DNA from: Loktanella sp. | Lineage (GTDB): Bacteria > Pseudomonadota > Alphaproteobacteria > Rhodobacterales > Rhodobacteraceae | Direction of reading: 5' to 3' | DNA length: 45,040 nt | Assembly: GCA_024635625.1 (NCBI GenBank) | Contig: JAGXIQ010000110.1 | Coordinates: forward strand, 1-45,040 | Shown here: piece after piece, positions 8,328 through 17,335 of the stretch | Layout: every line of letters begins with the position of its first letter | How positions within the stretch are numbered: position 1 is the first letter of the stretch | Position numbers and translations under genes: made by a program | Notes under the pieces: model-generated | Database searches by the model: none | Told to the model about the DNA's origin: nothing | What the model saw: only the letters and a program-made list of their open reading frames with translations

Positions 8328-8969
8328 TCAGCGTTGCAATGCAGCTGCTTCGCGGGCCAAAGCCTCGATCCCCGCCCAGTCGCCAGCTAGCATCATATCT
8401 TTTGGTGCCACCCAGCTTCCGCCAACGCACAAGGTATTCGACAGCGCCAGATAAGCGGGCGCATTTTGCAAACTGACACCGCCTGTCGGGCAAAATTTAA
8501 CCTGCGGGATCGGCGCGCCGATGGCTTTCAGCGCGGGCACGCCGCCATTGGCTTCGGCAGGAAAGAACTTTTGCACCGTATAGCCGCGCTCCAGCAGGCG
8601 CATAGCTTCTGATGCAGTGGCGACGCCCGGCAGCAGGGGCAGGTCGTTCGCTTCGCAGGCGTCAAGAATTCGGTCTGTTGCACCGGGTGATACGCCGAAT
8701 TTCGCGCCCGCAGCTTTGGCGTTTTCCACATCCTTGGGTGTCAGCAACGTGCCCGCACCTACAACACCGCCCGGCACCGCGGCCATCTCTCGGATAGCGT
8801 CCAGTGCGGCTGGTGTGCGCAGTGTCACCTCTAGTGCGGGCAGACCGCCCGCGATCAGCGCGCGGGCCAGATCGGCGGCAAGGCCTGCGTCGTCCAGCAC
8901 GAGGACGGGGACAACAGGGGCGAGCATGCACAGCTCTCGGTTCAGTTCAGATGCTTGTTCGGGGGTCAT
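8328..8969 (-). CDS. eda: 2-keto-3-deoxy-6-phosphogluconate aldolase
   Basis: A 213-residue class-I aldolase that splits KDPG into pyruvate and glyceraldehyde-3-phosphate, the last step of the Entner-Doudoroff route; the family can also act on 4-hydroxy-2-oxoglutarate. Visible motifs are PVLVLDD, LEVTLRT with the catalytic Glu, GAGTLLT, and the Schiff-base lysine block TVQKFFPAE followed by PTGG. Length matches the trimeric enzyme (about 213). It lies 74 bases after edd on the same strand and should share its promoter. Confidence 0.95.
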   Translation of the reverse strand: MTPEQASELNRELCMLAPVVPVLVLDDAGLAADLARALIAGGLPALEVTLRTPAALDAIREMAAVPGGVVGAGTLLTPKDVENAKAAGAKFGVSPGATDRILDACEANDLPLLPGVATASEAMRLLERGYTVQKFFPAEANGGVPALKAIGAPIPQVKFCPTGGVSLQNAPAYLALSNTLCVGGSWVAPKDMMLAGDWAGIEALAREAAALQR

Positions 8970-9043
8970 GATCTTCGCTTTCGTCTGATGAAGTGGCCGG
9001 GGCAGGGTGCCTCCGGCAGGAATTTATCTGGCCAGATGATGGA

Positions 9044-10849
9044 TCACACCGCGACGCCTGCACCTTCGGTAACCTGACCCACGTTGCGACGGAAAACCTC
9101 GAATAGCTCGCGGCCAACACCGGTGCCGTTGCCAGACAGGTCAGCCGTTGCATCGGTACGGCTGGCAAGATCGACGTTCAGCACATCAATCGTGCCTTCG
9201 ACAGCGTCCAGTCGGATGACGTCGCCATCATTGATCTTGGCGATGGGGCCGCCGTTCGCGGCCTCCGGGCAGACGTGGATCGCCGATGGCACCTTACCAG
9301 ATGCGCCCGACATACGCCCGTCGGTGACCAGCGCCACCTTCAGCCCGCGATCTTGCAGCACCGCGAGTGTCGGCGTCAGGCCGTGCAATTCCGGCATGCC
9401 GTTGGATTTTGGCCCCTGAAAGCGCACCACGATGATCGTGTCAGAGGTGAACTCGCCCGCCTTGAAGGCCGCCTTCACGCTGTCTTGGTCGTGGAAAATG
9501 CGGCAGGGGGCCTCTACGATGTGACGTTTTTCGGCCACGGCAGAAGTCTTCATCACGCCGCGTCCCAGATTTCCTTTCAATTGCATCAGTCCGCCATGGG
9601 GCTGGAACGGGTCATCTGCGGGGCGCAGAATTCTCGTATTCAGACTTGTCCCAGCACCTTTGGAATAGGCGACGCGGTCGCCCTCAAGTTTTGGTTCCTG
9701 CGTATACAGGTTCAGGCAGCTGCCGGCGACGGTTTTGACGTCGTCGTGCAGCAGGCCAGCATTTAGCAACTCGCCGATCATGTATCCCAAACCACCAGCT
9801 GCGTGGAAATGGTTCACGTCCGCCAACCCATTGGGATATACTTTGGCCATCAATGGCGTCACGGCAGACAGATCGCTAAAGTCCTGCAGGTCCAGAATGA
9901 TCCCCGCCGCCCGCGCCATAGCGGGCAGGTGAATGACAAGGTTCGTCGATCCTCCAGTCGCCATCAGACCGACCAGACCGTTCACAAAGGCCTTTTCGTC
10001 TAGAATGTCGCAAACGGGTGTATAAGCGTTGCCCAACGCCGTGATCTGCGCCGCACGTTCGGTGCCCGCGACCGTCAGCGCATCGCGCAGTGGCGTGTTT
10101 GGGTTCACAAAGGACGCACCTGGCAGGTGCAAGCCCATGAATTCCATCAACATCTGGTTGGAATTCGCGGTACCATAAAACGTACAGGTGCCCGGCCCGT
10201 GGTAAGAGGCCATCTCGGCGGCCATCAGGGCCTCGCGACCAATTTCTCCGGTGGCAAACTGTTGGCGTACTTTGGATTTTTCGTCGTTTGGCAAGCCGCT
10301 GACCATAGGGCCTGCAGGCAGAAAAACCGATGGGATATAGCCGAATGTCGCGGCCGCCATAACCAGGCCAGGGACGATCTTGTCGCAGACGCCCAGATAG
10401 ATCGCAGCGTCGAACGTGTTGTGCGACAAGCCAACGGCAGCGGCGAGTGCGATCACGTCGCGGCTGAACAGCGATAGCTCCATCCCCGTTTGGCCCTGTG
10501 TGACGCCGTCGCACATGGCTGGTACACCGCCCGCGACCTGCGCCGTGGCACCGGCTGCAATGGCAGCACGTTTGATCAAGGCTGGATAGGTTTCGAACGG
10601 CTGATGGGCTGAAAGCATGTCGTTGTAGGCGGTTATGATTCCGATGTTGGGGGCCTTGTCAGCCACCAGCGCGTCTTTTTGGTCGCCCATGGCCGCATAG
10701 GCGTGGGCTTGGTTGCCACACGTAAGGTGTGACCGGCGTGGACCGGCAGCGGCGGCGCGTGCCATCGTGTCCAGATATTTGCGGCGCGGCTTTTCAGATC
10801 GGGCGCGAATGCGGTCTGTGACGTCGGCGATCGTTTGATGTAGGGCCAT
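9044..10849 (-). CDS. edd: 6-phosphogluconate dehydratase
   Basis: A 601-residue IlvD/Edd-family dehydratase that converts 6-phosphogluconate to KDPG using a [4Fe-4S] cluster. The cluster cysteines are expected in [26 protein letters not shown] and [11 protein letters not shown]. The ILVD/EDD signature [17 protein letters not shown] is near the C-terminus. Length fits Edd (about 600) rather than IlvD (about 560-615), and the pairing with eda settles the call. A start at ATG 10849 is supported by a GGGG run just upstream. The upstream region has a TTGACA box and a LacI-type palindrome, so the operon is probably repressed without sugar acid or glucose signals. Confidence 0.96.
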   Translation of the reverse strand: MALHQTIADVTDRIRARSEKPRRKYLDTMARAAAAGPRRSHLTCGNQAHAYAAMGDQKDALVADKAPNIGIITAYNDMLSAHQPFETYPALIKRAAIAAGATAQVAGGVPAMCDGVTQGQTGMELSLFSRDVIALAAAVGLSHNTFDAAIYLGVCDKIVPGLVMAAATFGYIPSVFLPAGPMVSGLPNDEKSKVRQQFATGEIGREALMAAEMASYHGPGTCTFYGTANSNQMLMEFMGLHLPGASFVNPNTPLRDALTVAGTERAAQITALGNAYTPVCDILDEKAFVNGLVGLMATGGSTNLVIHLPAMARAAGIILDLQDFSDLSAVTPLMAKVYPNGLADVNHFHAAGGLGYMIGELLNAGLLHDDVKTVAGSCLNLYTQEPKLEGDRVAYSKGAGTSLNTRILRPADDPFQPHGGLMQLKGNLGRGVMKTSAVAEKRHIVEAPCRIFHDQDSVKAAFKAGEFTSDTIIVVRFQGPKSNGMPELHGLTPTLAVLQDRGLKVALVTDGRMSGASGKVPSAIHVCPEAANGGPIAKINDGDVIRLDAVEGTIDVLNVDLASRTDATADLSGNGTGVGRELFEVFRRNVGQVTEGAGVAV

Positions 10850-10897
10850 GGGGTCCCCCTTCGGACTGGATTGCTTTCGGCAAGTGTATCACGGGCG

Positions 10898-10937
10898 GTT
10901 AGCGCTAACAATGTTTCTGGGCCATAGCATTTGTCAA
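10898..10937 (-). promoter_or_regulatory. Promoter and LacI-type operator of edd-eda
   Basis: On the minus strand, TTGACA (10937-10932) is a consensus -35 box. At the usual 17-18 base spacing the -10 region is poor (CATTGT). A perfect 12-base palindrome, GTTAGCGCTAAC at 10898-10909, follows immediately and extends to TGTTAGCGCTAACC on that strand. This is the LacI/GalR-family operator type (central CG, TTAGCGCTAA). Its place over the -10/start region predicts repression. No LacI-family gene is present in the window. Confidence 0.65.
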
Positions 10938-11086
10938 TGATTGGGCCCGGCGCGAATAACGTCGGCTGCATGTTGGCCCTGCCACAACATTGGCGATCAG
11001 ATTTGGTTGACGCAAGTGGCGGGCGGGCGGGTCAAAGGTTCGACGCACGTCCCCACTAGCGGCGGGGCGCCACGCAGGATAGAGCA

Positions 11087-12289
11087 GTGCGTATGAACAT
11101 GCCAGAATATCCCACAGTCCGCCTCATGCCCAAGGGCGATGCCCGTGCCATCCGCCACGGCTACCCTTGGGTCTATGCCAACGAATTGGTCACTGACCGC
11201 CGCACCAAGGGGCTGACCCCCGGGGCGCTGGCCGTGCTGGAGGATGCCAATCGTGTCCCCCTCGGCCTTGTCACGGTGAACTCCGCGTCAAAGATTATTT
11301 GCCGGATGATAGATCGTGACCCCGCGGCGGTGATCGACACGGCTTGGTTTGCAGCCAAGCTGACCCGTGCGCTTGCGCATCGTGCGCGGCTTTATGATCA
11401 GCCATTCTATCGCATTGTCCACGCAGAGGCCGACGGTCTGCCAGGCGTCGTTATTGACCGCTTCGGCGATGTCGCTGTGATTCAGCCCAACGCTGCTTGG
11501 GCCGATGCAATGATTGAACCGCTGACCGATGCGCTTGTTCAGGTCACTGGTGTAACGACGGTGATCCTGAACGCGGCTGGCCGCGCCCGTAGCCTAGAAG
11601 GTCTTGATGACCGAATGGCAGTTTTGCGAGGCGCCGCACCAGAAGCTGCGATTCCCGTGCCGATGAACGGGGCCATCTACATGGCCGACGTCATGGGTGG
11701 CCAAAAAACTGGGTTGTTCTTTGATCAGCGCCCTAACCACGCCTTTGCTGCCAGCTTGTCCCGCGACGCGCGTGTGCTGGACATGTTCAGCCACGTCGGC
11801 GGATTTGGACTGGCGACGCTGGCCGCCGGGGCTGCCAGTGTTCTGGCGGTCGACGGGTCCGAGCCGGCACTGACATTGGCAGCACAGGGCGCTGCTGCGA
11901 TGGGCGTCACGGATAAATTCACGACCCGCAAGGGCGATGCTTTCGAGGTTCTAGACGCACTCGCGACCGAGGGCGAGACATTCGACCTTGTCGTCTGCGA
12001 CCCACCTGCCTTTGCACCCGGCAAGGCATCGTTGGAAGCGGGCCTGCGCGCCTACGAGCGTGTCGCGCGTCTTGCCGCAACATTGGTCACCGATGGCGGC
12101 TATTTGATGGTGTGTTCGTGTAGCCATGCTGCCGATTTGACGCGGTTCCGCAACGCCTCTGCCCGTGGCATAGGACGGGCTGGACGGCGCAGCCAAGTGA
12201 TCCAGACCGGATTTGCCGGACCCGATCACCCGTTGCTGCCGCATCTGGCCGAAAGTGGATATCTGAAAGCGGTGACGTTCCGCCTGTGA
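11087..12289 (+). CDS. RlmI-like 23S rRNA cytosine-5 methyltransferase family protein
   Basis: A 400-residue class-I SAM-dependent methyltransferase. A PUA domain covers about residues 8-80 (RLMPKGDARAIRHGYPWVYA). An EEHEE/RlmI linker with GGQKTGLFFDQRPNH follows, then the Rossmann domain with VLDMFSHVGGFGLATLAAGA (SAM loop), the VCDPPAFAPGK motif, and the catalytic-Cys block MVCSCSHA. E. coli RlmI makes m5C1962 in 23S rRNA; orthology is likely but not proved. GTG 11087 is chosen because AGGA (11076-11079) lies 7 bases upstream; ATG 11093 and 11099 are alternatives. It overlaps the PIN gene by four bases. Confidence 0.88.
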   Translation: MRMNMPEYPTVRLMPKGDARAIRHGYPWVYANELVTDRRTKGLTPGALAVLEDANRVPLGLVTVNSASKIICRMIDRDPAAVIDTAWFAAKLTRALAHRARLYDQPFYRIVHAEADGLPGVVIDRFGDVAVIQPNAAWADAMIEPLTDALVQVTGVTTVILNAAGRARSLEGLDDRMAVLRGAAPEAAIPVPMNGAIYMADVMGGQKTGLFFDQRPNHAFAASLSRDARVLDMFSHVGGFGLATLAAGAASVLAVDGSEPALTLAAQGAAAMGVTDKFTTRKGDAFEVLDALATEGETFDLVVCDPPAFAPGKASLEAGLRAYERVARLAATLVTDGGYLMVCSCSHAADLTRFRNASARGIGRAGRRSQVIQTGFAGPDHPLLPHLAESGYLKAVTFRL

Positions 12290-12825
12290 AAGTTCTGCTC
12301 GACGCCTGCGTCCTTTATCCGACCGTTATGCGCGAAGTGTTGATCGGTTGCGCCACAGCGGGGCTGTATCAGCCCTGCTGGTCACCCCGCGTATTGGAAG
12401 AATGGGCGCGCGCCACGGTCAAGCTCGGACCCGAAGCCGAGGTGTTTGCCCGTGGAGAAATCGCGGCCCTGACCGCTAGGTTTCCGCGCGCGAGCGTGAC
12501 GCCTGACGACGGGATGCTCCGCAGGCTTTGGCTGCCAGATGAAGACGATATACATGTTCTGGCGGCTGCCGTGACCGGGCACTGTGATGCAATCCTGACC
12601 ATGAATGCCAAAGATTTTCCCGGAAACCTACTGGCCGAGGAAGGCTTGTTCCGGGCCGATCCGGATGGCTTCATGTTGCGCCTGCATGACGAGGCTCCTG
12701 ATTCCGTGGCGGGTATTGCGCAGGCTGTACTGGCCGAGGCGAACCGCCTGTCGCCGGAACCTTGGACAATCCGCGCGCTGATGAAAAAGGCGCGGATGCC
12801 GCGTTTTGGCAAACGGTTGATGTGA
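12286..12825 (+). CDS. PIN-domain protein (putative ribonuclease)
   Basis: A 179-residue protein with PIN-fold acidic residues: MKVLLDACVLYP (first Asp), LEEWARA (Glu), PDEDDIHVLAAA (Asp cluster) and AILTMNAKDFP. PIN domains are Mg-dependent RNases. It starts at GTG 12286 within the stop of the methyltransferase gene (GTGA overlap), so it is co-translated with an RNA-modifying enzyme. There is no small antitoxin-like gene next to it, and the C-terminal extension of about 50 residues is unlike VapC toxins. An RNA-processing housekeeping role is more likely, but that is inference. Confidence 0.75.
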   Translation: MKVLLDACVLYPTVMREVLIGCATAGLYQPCWSPRVLEEWARATVKLGPEAEVFARGEIAALTARFPRASVTPDDGMLRRLWLPDEDDIHVLAAAVTGHCDAILTMNAKDFPGNLLAEEGLFRADPDGFMLRLHDEAPDSVAGIAQAVLAEANRLSPEPWTIRALMKKARMPRFGKRLM

Positions 12826-12851
12826 CTGCTGCGCTATGCCGACCAAAGGCT

Positions 12852-13535
12852 TTACTGCGACCAGCGATCCTCGTTCGCGGCGATCGCGGCGATGCGTAGT
12901 TCGGTCTTGGGATGACTGAGCAGCCATGCAGGCGTACCGCTGCCCTTGGCACCGGTCAGATGCTCTAACTTTTTAAACAGCGACCGTTGCGGTGCCGTGC
13001 CGATCCCGGCCTTGACCAACAGGGCGGACGCATATGCGTCTGCCTCGAACTCGTCGGCGCGGGACAGCCGGGCGGCCAGCAATGACATCAACCCGTTACC
13101 GATCAGCGCGCCGATGCCGGGCAAGATGCGGTTTAGCACCATGGCAATCGCCGTTCGCATGGCATTTTGTGCTGCAAAATCCGTCATGCGCCGTCGGGAA
13201 TGCCCAAGCGCAACGTGGCCTAATTCGTGTGCAATAACACTTGCAAGTTCTTCAGCACTCACCTCTCCAGCACGATAACGGGCGAAAAAACCGCGTGTGA
13301 TGAAGATGCGACCGTCGGGGGCCGCCAAACCGTTGACCATTTCGACTTCGTAGATGTGGACGCGGATGCGCTCTATCTCCAGCGCTTTTGCCATGCGGTC
13401 CGTCAAGGCACGCAGCTTTGGGTCGGCAAGCTCGGTAGATGCGGCGTCAAGTTCCCGACGCGTCCGCCAAGCCGAAAAATGATACATCGCCAGCCCGTAA
13501 GCAATAGCGAGCAAGATGGGGGTAAACTTCAACAT
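12852..13535 (-). CDS. M48-family membrane metalloprotease
   Basis: A 227-residue zinc protease anchored by an N-terminal hydrophobic segment (FTPILLAIAYGLAMYHF). The zinc site is VIAHELGHVALGHS (His103-Glu104-His107), with the third ligand in SRADEFEADAYAS. A second hydrophobic stretch lies around residues 128-150. The ending WLLSHPKTELRIAAI is typical of HtpX/Oma1/YcaL-type proteins. Substrate unknown; the family usually degrades misfolded envelope proteins. It follows the DedA-family gene on the minus strand with a 42-base gap. Confidence 0.9.
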   Translation of the reverse strand: MLKFTPILLAIAYGLAMYHFSAWRTRRELDAASTELADPKLRALTDRMAKALEIERIRVHIYEVEMVNGLAAPDGRIFITRGFFARYRAGEVSAEELASVIAHELGHVALGHSRRRMTDFAAQNAMRTAIAMVLNRILPGIGALIGNGLMSLLAARLSRADEFEADAYASALLVKAGIGTAPQRSLFKKLEHLTGAKGSGTPAWLLSHPKTELRIAAIAANEDRWSQ

Positions 13536-13577
13536 TACCGATATATGGGGCCGCTGACCCCGTTTTGCAAAGAGGCG

Positions 13578-14198
13578 TTAGTGTCGCGCTACTGACGTCA
13601 AATCGCTATGGCGGACGTGTCTGCGATGGTTCAGCCATAACCCTAGGCCGATCAGCACTACAATGGCGGCAATAAGTCCGGACAGATTGCCCATCAAAGA
13701 TGCCAGAGTGCTGATCCGATCCGTAAAAGCATAGCCAAGGCCCACGTAAAGGCTAACCCAGACGACCTCTCCTGCAATACCCCACAGGGCGAAACGCAGC
13801 CAAGTGTAGTGGGTTAGACCGCTAACGTAATTGATGTACGGACCTAAAGGCGCGACTAGCCAGCAGGAAAAAAACACGCTCGACCCACCCCAATGCTGCA
13901 TGAAAACTTGTCCGCGTGCGCGCAAAGCGGCACGCTTTGGGTGCGCATTCAGCCAGTCCGATAACCGCACGCCCAACCCGCGCGCCAGCCAATAGCCGCT
14001 GTTATCGCCCAAGACGGCCCCAACGAAAGCGGCCACCAGCACGGACCAAAGCGACAGATCGCCGGTCGCTGCGAAGCCGCCAGAGGCGAGCATCAGCAAC
14101 GATGACGGCACGGGCAGGGCCAGACAGGACAGGAACGTCACGCAGAACAGAATTGGCACGCCATAGTCTGCAATAAGTGCAAGAAATAGATCGCTCAT
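13578..14198 (-). CDS. DedA-family membrane protein
   Basis: A 206-residue integral membrane protein of the DedA/VTT superfamily, whose members include undecaprenyl-phosphate and phospholipid flippases. The hallmark region FLSCLALPVPSSLLMLASGG is followed by AFVGAVLGDNSGYWLARGLG and by a re-entrant loop with CWLVAPLGPYINYVSG. It ends with hydrophobic segments and a basic tail. The start at ATG 14198 overlaps the previous stop (ATGA), indicating coupling; the frame extends further upstream but lies inside the neighbouring gene. The substrate cannot be told from sequence. Confidence 0.9.
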   Translation of the reverse strand: MSDLFLALIADYGVPILFCVTFLSCLALPVPSSLLMLASGGFAATGDLSLWSVLVAAFVGAVLGDNSGYWLARGLGVRLSDWLNAHPKRAALRARGQVFMQHWGGSSVFFSCWLVAPLGPYINYVSGLTHYTWLRFALWGIAGEVVWVSLYVGLGYAFTDRISTLASLMGNLSGLIAAIVVLIGLGLWLNHRRHVRHSDLTSVARH

Positions 14199-14551
14199 GA
14201 ATGCGGCTCTGGATGGGTGCGACGCCATGTGGTTACCGCAGCGTCGATCCGGTCCTGCAATTGATCTAGGGTGACATCATTATCTTGTGCGATTGCATCA
14301 AGTGACCGGCGTAGGGGTTTGACGTCCTTGGGCAAATAAAGTGCTGGACCAAGTGCATCAGGCGGGATCGCATAGGAACGTGCAACATATCGGGGCGTCA
14401 TCCAGCCTGCCAAAGGCTGGTCCTGATGCGCTGGGTCGTTCCAGTAGATCGTACGCGATACGGTTTGAAATCCGAAATACAACACGGCGCAAAGTGCTAC
14501 GACGAAGCCAATCATCGCCACCCTGTTATGCTGCCACAGTTCGCGGATCAT
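14195..14551 (-). CDS. Small membrane-anchored protein, unknown
   Basis: A 118-residue protein with a short basic start, one transmembrane helix (VAMIGFVVALCAVLYFGF), and a soluble C-terminal part of about 85 residues (WMTPRYVARSYAIPPDALGP, then a helical stretch ending RRTHPEPHS). The orientation is probably N-in with the soluble part in the periplasm. AAGGA lies about 10 bases before ATG 14551. It is coupled to the DedA gene by an ATGA overlap, so the two may act together. I recall no named family. Confidence 0.7.
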   Translation of the reverse strand: MIRELWQHNRVAMIGFVVALCAVLYFGFQTVSRTIYWNDPAHQDQPLAGWMTPRYVARSYAIPPDALGPALYLPKDVKPLRRSLDAIAQDNDVTLDQLQDRIDAAVTTWRRTHPEPHS

Positions 14552-14610
14552 CTTGGTCGTTCCTTCCAGATGCTGGATAGAACGTAGCTACAGCACCGTT
14601 CCGTCGCGTC

Positions 14611-15795
14611 TTATGTCAGCAATTTCATAGCGGCCCCAATGCCCGACAGTGTCATCGGTTGCATCCGGTCCGCGCCAAAGACCTGCTGGATCATATCGAT
14701 TGACTGGGTATGCGCCCAGTATCGTTCCGACAACGGATTAATCCAGACATGATTTGGCCATTGATCACGGGCGCGGGCCAGCCACACGTGACCAGCTTCG
14801 GCGTTCCAATGTTCATTGGCGCCACCCGGTGCCGCAACCTCGTAGGGGGACATGCTGGCATCGCCGACGAAGATGCATTTGTAGTCGCTGCCATACTTAC
14901 GCAGAACGTCCCATGTAGGTGTTTGCGCGTTCCAGCGACGACGATTATCTTTCCAAACGCCTTCATAGAGGCAGTTGTGAAAGTAGAAATGTTCCATGTG
15001 CTTGAACTCTGCACGGGCGGCGCTGAACAGTTCCTCAACCACCTTCACATGCGGATCCATGCTGCCACCGACGTCTAAAAATAACAGCACCTTAACAGCG
15101 TTCCGGCGTTCCGGCCGTGTTTGCACATCAAGGTAGCCGTGCTCTGCTGTTTTGCGGATCGTGCCATCAAGGTCCAGCTCTTCTGCTGCACCATCGCGCG
15201 CCCATTTGCGCAGACGCTTAAGCGCTACCTTGATGTTGCGCGTCCCTAGATCGACAGTATCGTCCAGATCGCGAAATTCACGCTTGTCCCAAACTTTGAC
15301 AGCACGCTGGTGGCGACTTTCGTTCTGACCGATCCGCACACCTTCGGGGTTGTAGCCATAAGCACCGAAGGGCGAAGTGCCTGCAGTGCCGACCCACTTG
15401 CTACCGCCTTGGTGTCGACCCTTCTGTTCCTCGAGCCGTTTTTTCAATCGATCCATCAGCGCATCAAAGCCGCCAGACGCTTCGATCTCGGCTTTTTCTG
15501 CCTCGGTTAGGTGCTTTTCGGCCAGCTTTTCCAGCCAGTCGGCGGGGATATCTACCGCGTCCATCACATCTTGATCGGAAATCGTTTCCAGACCGGCAAA
15601 GCTGGCGGCAAAGGCGCGATCATAGCGGTCGATATGACGTTCATCCTTAACCATGACCGTGCGGCCAAGGTGATAGAAAGCGTCTACGTCGTAGGTCGCA
15701 AGACCTGCGCGCATGCCATCCAGAAACGCCAGAAATTCACGGATCGACACCGGCACACCGTGGGTACGCAGATTGTCGAAGAACCGTAAAAACAT
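14611..15795 (-). CDS. CoxE-like VWA-domain protein
   Basis: A 394-residue cytoplasmic protein. An alpha-helical N-terminal part (about 1-130) precedes a Gly-rich linker and a C-terminal von Willebrand A domain. The domain has a MIDAS-like motif VLLFLDVGGSMDPHV (Asp241), in which DxGxS replaces the usual DxSxS, and later IFVGDASMSPYE. This architecture is that of CoxE-type proteins, which work with MoxR/CoxD AAA+ ATPases in maturing metal centres such as CO dehydrogenase. Here the partner ATPase is at 17690-18535, two genes upstream on the same strand. No CO-dehydrogenase or nitric-oxide-reductase genes are in view, so the client is unknown. Confidence 0.88.
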   Translation of the reverse strand: MFLRFFDNLRTHGVPVSIREFLAFLDGMRAGLATYDVDAFYHLGRTVMVKDERHIDRYDRAFAASFAGLETISDQDVMDAVDIPADWLEKLAEKHLTEAEKAEIEASGGFDALMDRLKKRLEEQKGRHQGGSKWVGTAGTSPFGAYGYNPEGVRIGQNESRHQRAVKVWDKREFRDLDDTVDLGTRNIKVALKRLRKWARDGAAEELDLDGTIRKTAEHGYLDVQTRPERRNAVKVLLFLDVGGSMDPHVKVVEELFSAARAEFKHMEHFYFHNCLYEGVWKDNRRRWNAQTPTWDVLRKYGSDYKCIFVGDASMSPYEVAAPGGANEHWNAEAGHVWLARARDQWPNHVWINPLSERYWAHTQSIDMIQQVFGADRMQPMTLSGIGAAMKLLT

Positions 15796-15798
15796 CGC

Positions 15799-15972
15799 TT
15801 ATGCCACCGCAGCTCGCTGAATGTAGACGAGGATGAATAGACCGACGATGCCAAGGATCACGGCAAACGCCGCGCCCCACTGTAGCATGTCGAGGACCTT
15901 GCCGCCGCGCATCCGGGCACGAACAGCGCCGATGAGGGCGCCAAGGACGATGCCGCCAAGTGGAAGGATCAT
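15799..15972 (-). CDS. Small two-helix membrane protein
   Basis: A 57-residue hydrophobic protein: MILPLGGIVLGALIGAVRAR forms the first helix, a basic loop RMRGGKVLDMLQ follows, then a second helix (GAAFAVILGIVGLFILVYI). It lies 13 bases after the DUF2927 gene and 3 bases before the VWA gene, so it is surely in the same transcript. The start is ATG 15972, with AAGG 9-10 bases upstream; the longer open frame runs into the DUF2927 gene. Function unknown; the position suggests it anchors or assists the AAA+/VWA module. Confidence 0.75.
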   Translation of the reverse strand: MILPLGGIVLGALIGAVRARMRGGKVLDMLQWGAAFAVILGIVGLFILVYIQRAAVA

Positions 15973-15985
15973 GGGGAGGCGCCTT

Positions 15986-17335
15986 TTAGTAGGGGCGCAA
16001 CCCTTTGACCTCGGCCAGCCGGGCGCGCACGTTTGCATCACTCCCAAAGCCGTATCGCGCCCATCCCAGACTGTCCACCCGCACCGCCTCTGCCGCGACA
16101 CTGTCGCCCTGCATGTCTAGCGCTTCTGCTTTGAACATCATCAGTGTGGCAAGTAGCGCCGCGTTCTGATGTCTGGCCGCCACGGGAATCGCCCCGTCCG
16201 CCAGCTTAATCGTGCCCAACGCGTCGCCTGCGGACAGCGTAAAGGCTGCCTTTTGCACAGCTATGTGGGCAGAATGAATCTGCATCAGAGGCGAGGTGCC
16301 GTAGATTGCGTCAGCGGTGTTGAATGCTGCGAGGGCCGCCGTGGAATCGAATCCTACCTGCAAGCGGCCAAGCGCGTAATAAGAGAATCCTTCGCGCGGG
16401 CCGCCCCAACGGAACTGCCGTGCAATCTTAACCGCCCGTTCCACGGACTGCCGCCGCACGCTGGGTGAAGAGCCGTTGGTCAGCGCGGTTTCCATCGCCT
16501 CTATCCAGTCGCGCGATGTGTCCGGGAAAACACCGTTGCCTCTGCGCTCTCCTCGCGGGTTCAACCGTGCAAGTAGCGGTGCAATGACAGACGACGCTTG
16601 CTGGCGCGACATGCCACTGTGCAGTTCGGGTGCGTAGGTGGTCCGCAGCATCAGCATGTCAAAGCCGGTCAGGACCGCGTGGATGTTGTCGTCGTTAAAG
16701 ACGGAATCGGGTAGGCGGTATAAATCGTTCAGCGGCCCGAGTGCTTGGGCCAGTTCCTCATGCAGGCAATCACGGATTTCCTGCGGGGCAGCGTCAGAAG
16801 GGATAAAGATCGTGGCGTGGGTCCGCACTTTTAGGGTGCTCCAATCCACCGCAGGCGTCTTGCGCAATTTGGTGAATTCGGCCCAATCCTGAACGCGTGG
16901 AACGACGAAACAGGCGGCTTTTGGCACGGCCCGTTGCAGGGCCTTTTGTGGCACGGCCTCGACTGTGATGCTGGCTTGGGTGGCACTGGTCCGTGTGATG
17001 TCAATCCCGGCCTCTTTGCGTAGGCGACCCAGCAAGGCATCCAAGTCCGGTGACAATGTGGCAGGCGCACCCGGCGCCACGCGAACGGTAATCGGTCCCT
17101 CGAACCTGCTCATACCGGCAAGCGCGCGACCGCTTTCAAGCCGGAACGTCAGATCAAGGAAATCTTGCACCATTTCGGGATTGCTGCGTGTGACTGGCAC
17201 AACGGTACCGTCACTGAAGCCACGCATCGCGGGCATCGTACTGACTGTGGCGGCTCGCGTCGGTGGCGTCGACTGCGCCATCGGCGAACACGACGCGACA
17301 AGAGTCGCCAGCAGCATGGCAAATGTCCGCGTCAT
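15986..17335 (-). CDS. DUF2927 lipoprotein with HEExxQ motif
   Basis: A 449-residue exported protein. The N-terminus (FAMLLATLVASC) is a lipoprotein signal with the modified Cys at residue 16, so the protein is probably periplasmic and membrane-tethered. The DUF2927 core covers about residues 50-250 and contains CLHEELAQALGPLNDLYRLP. The HEELAQ (192-197) resembles a zincin HExxH with the second His replaced by Gln; whether it binds metal is unknown. The C-terminal 180 residues are helical and repeat-like (SYYALGRLQVGFDSTAALAA), reminiscent of TPR. It sits between moxR (354 bases upstream) and the small membrane and VWA genes. Confidence 0.8.
   Translation of the reverse strand: MTRTFAMLLATLVASCSPMAQSTPPTRAATVSTMPAMRGFSDGTVVPVTRSNPEMVQDFLDLTFRLESGRALAGMSRFEGPITVRVAPGAPATLSPDLDALLGRLRKEAGIDITRTSATQASITVEAVPQKALQRAVPKAACFVVPRVQDWAEFTKLRKTPAVDWSTLKVRTHATIFIPSDAAPQEIRDCLHEELAQALGPLNDLYRLPDSVFNDDNIHAVLTGFDMLMLRTTYAPELHSGMSRQQASSVIAPLLARLNPRGERRGNGVFPDTSRDWIEAMETALTNGSSPSVRRQSVERAVKIARQFRWGGPREGFSYYALGRLQVGFDSTAALAAFNTADAIYGTSPLMQIHSAHIAVQKAAFTLSAGDALGTIKLADGAIPVAARHQNAALLATLMMFKAEALDMQGDSVAAEAVRVDSLGWARYGFGSDANVRARLAEVKGLRPY

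Noticed and set aside
12286..12825. PIN protein as a VapC-type toxin
   Set aside because: There is no antitoxin gene; it is coupled to an rRNA methyltransferase and is longer than VapC.
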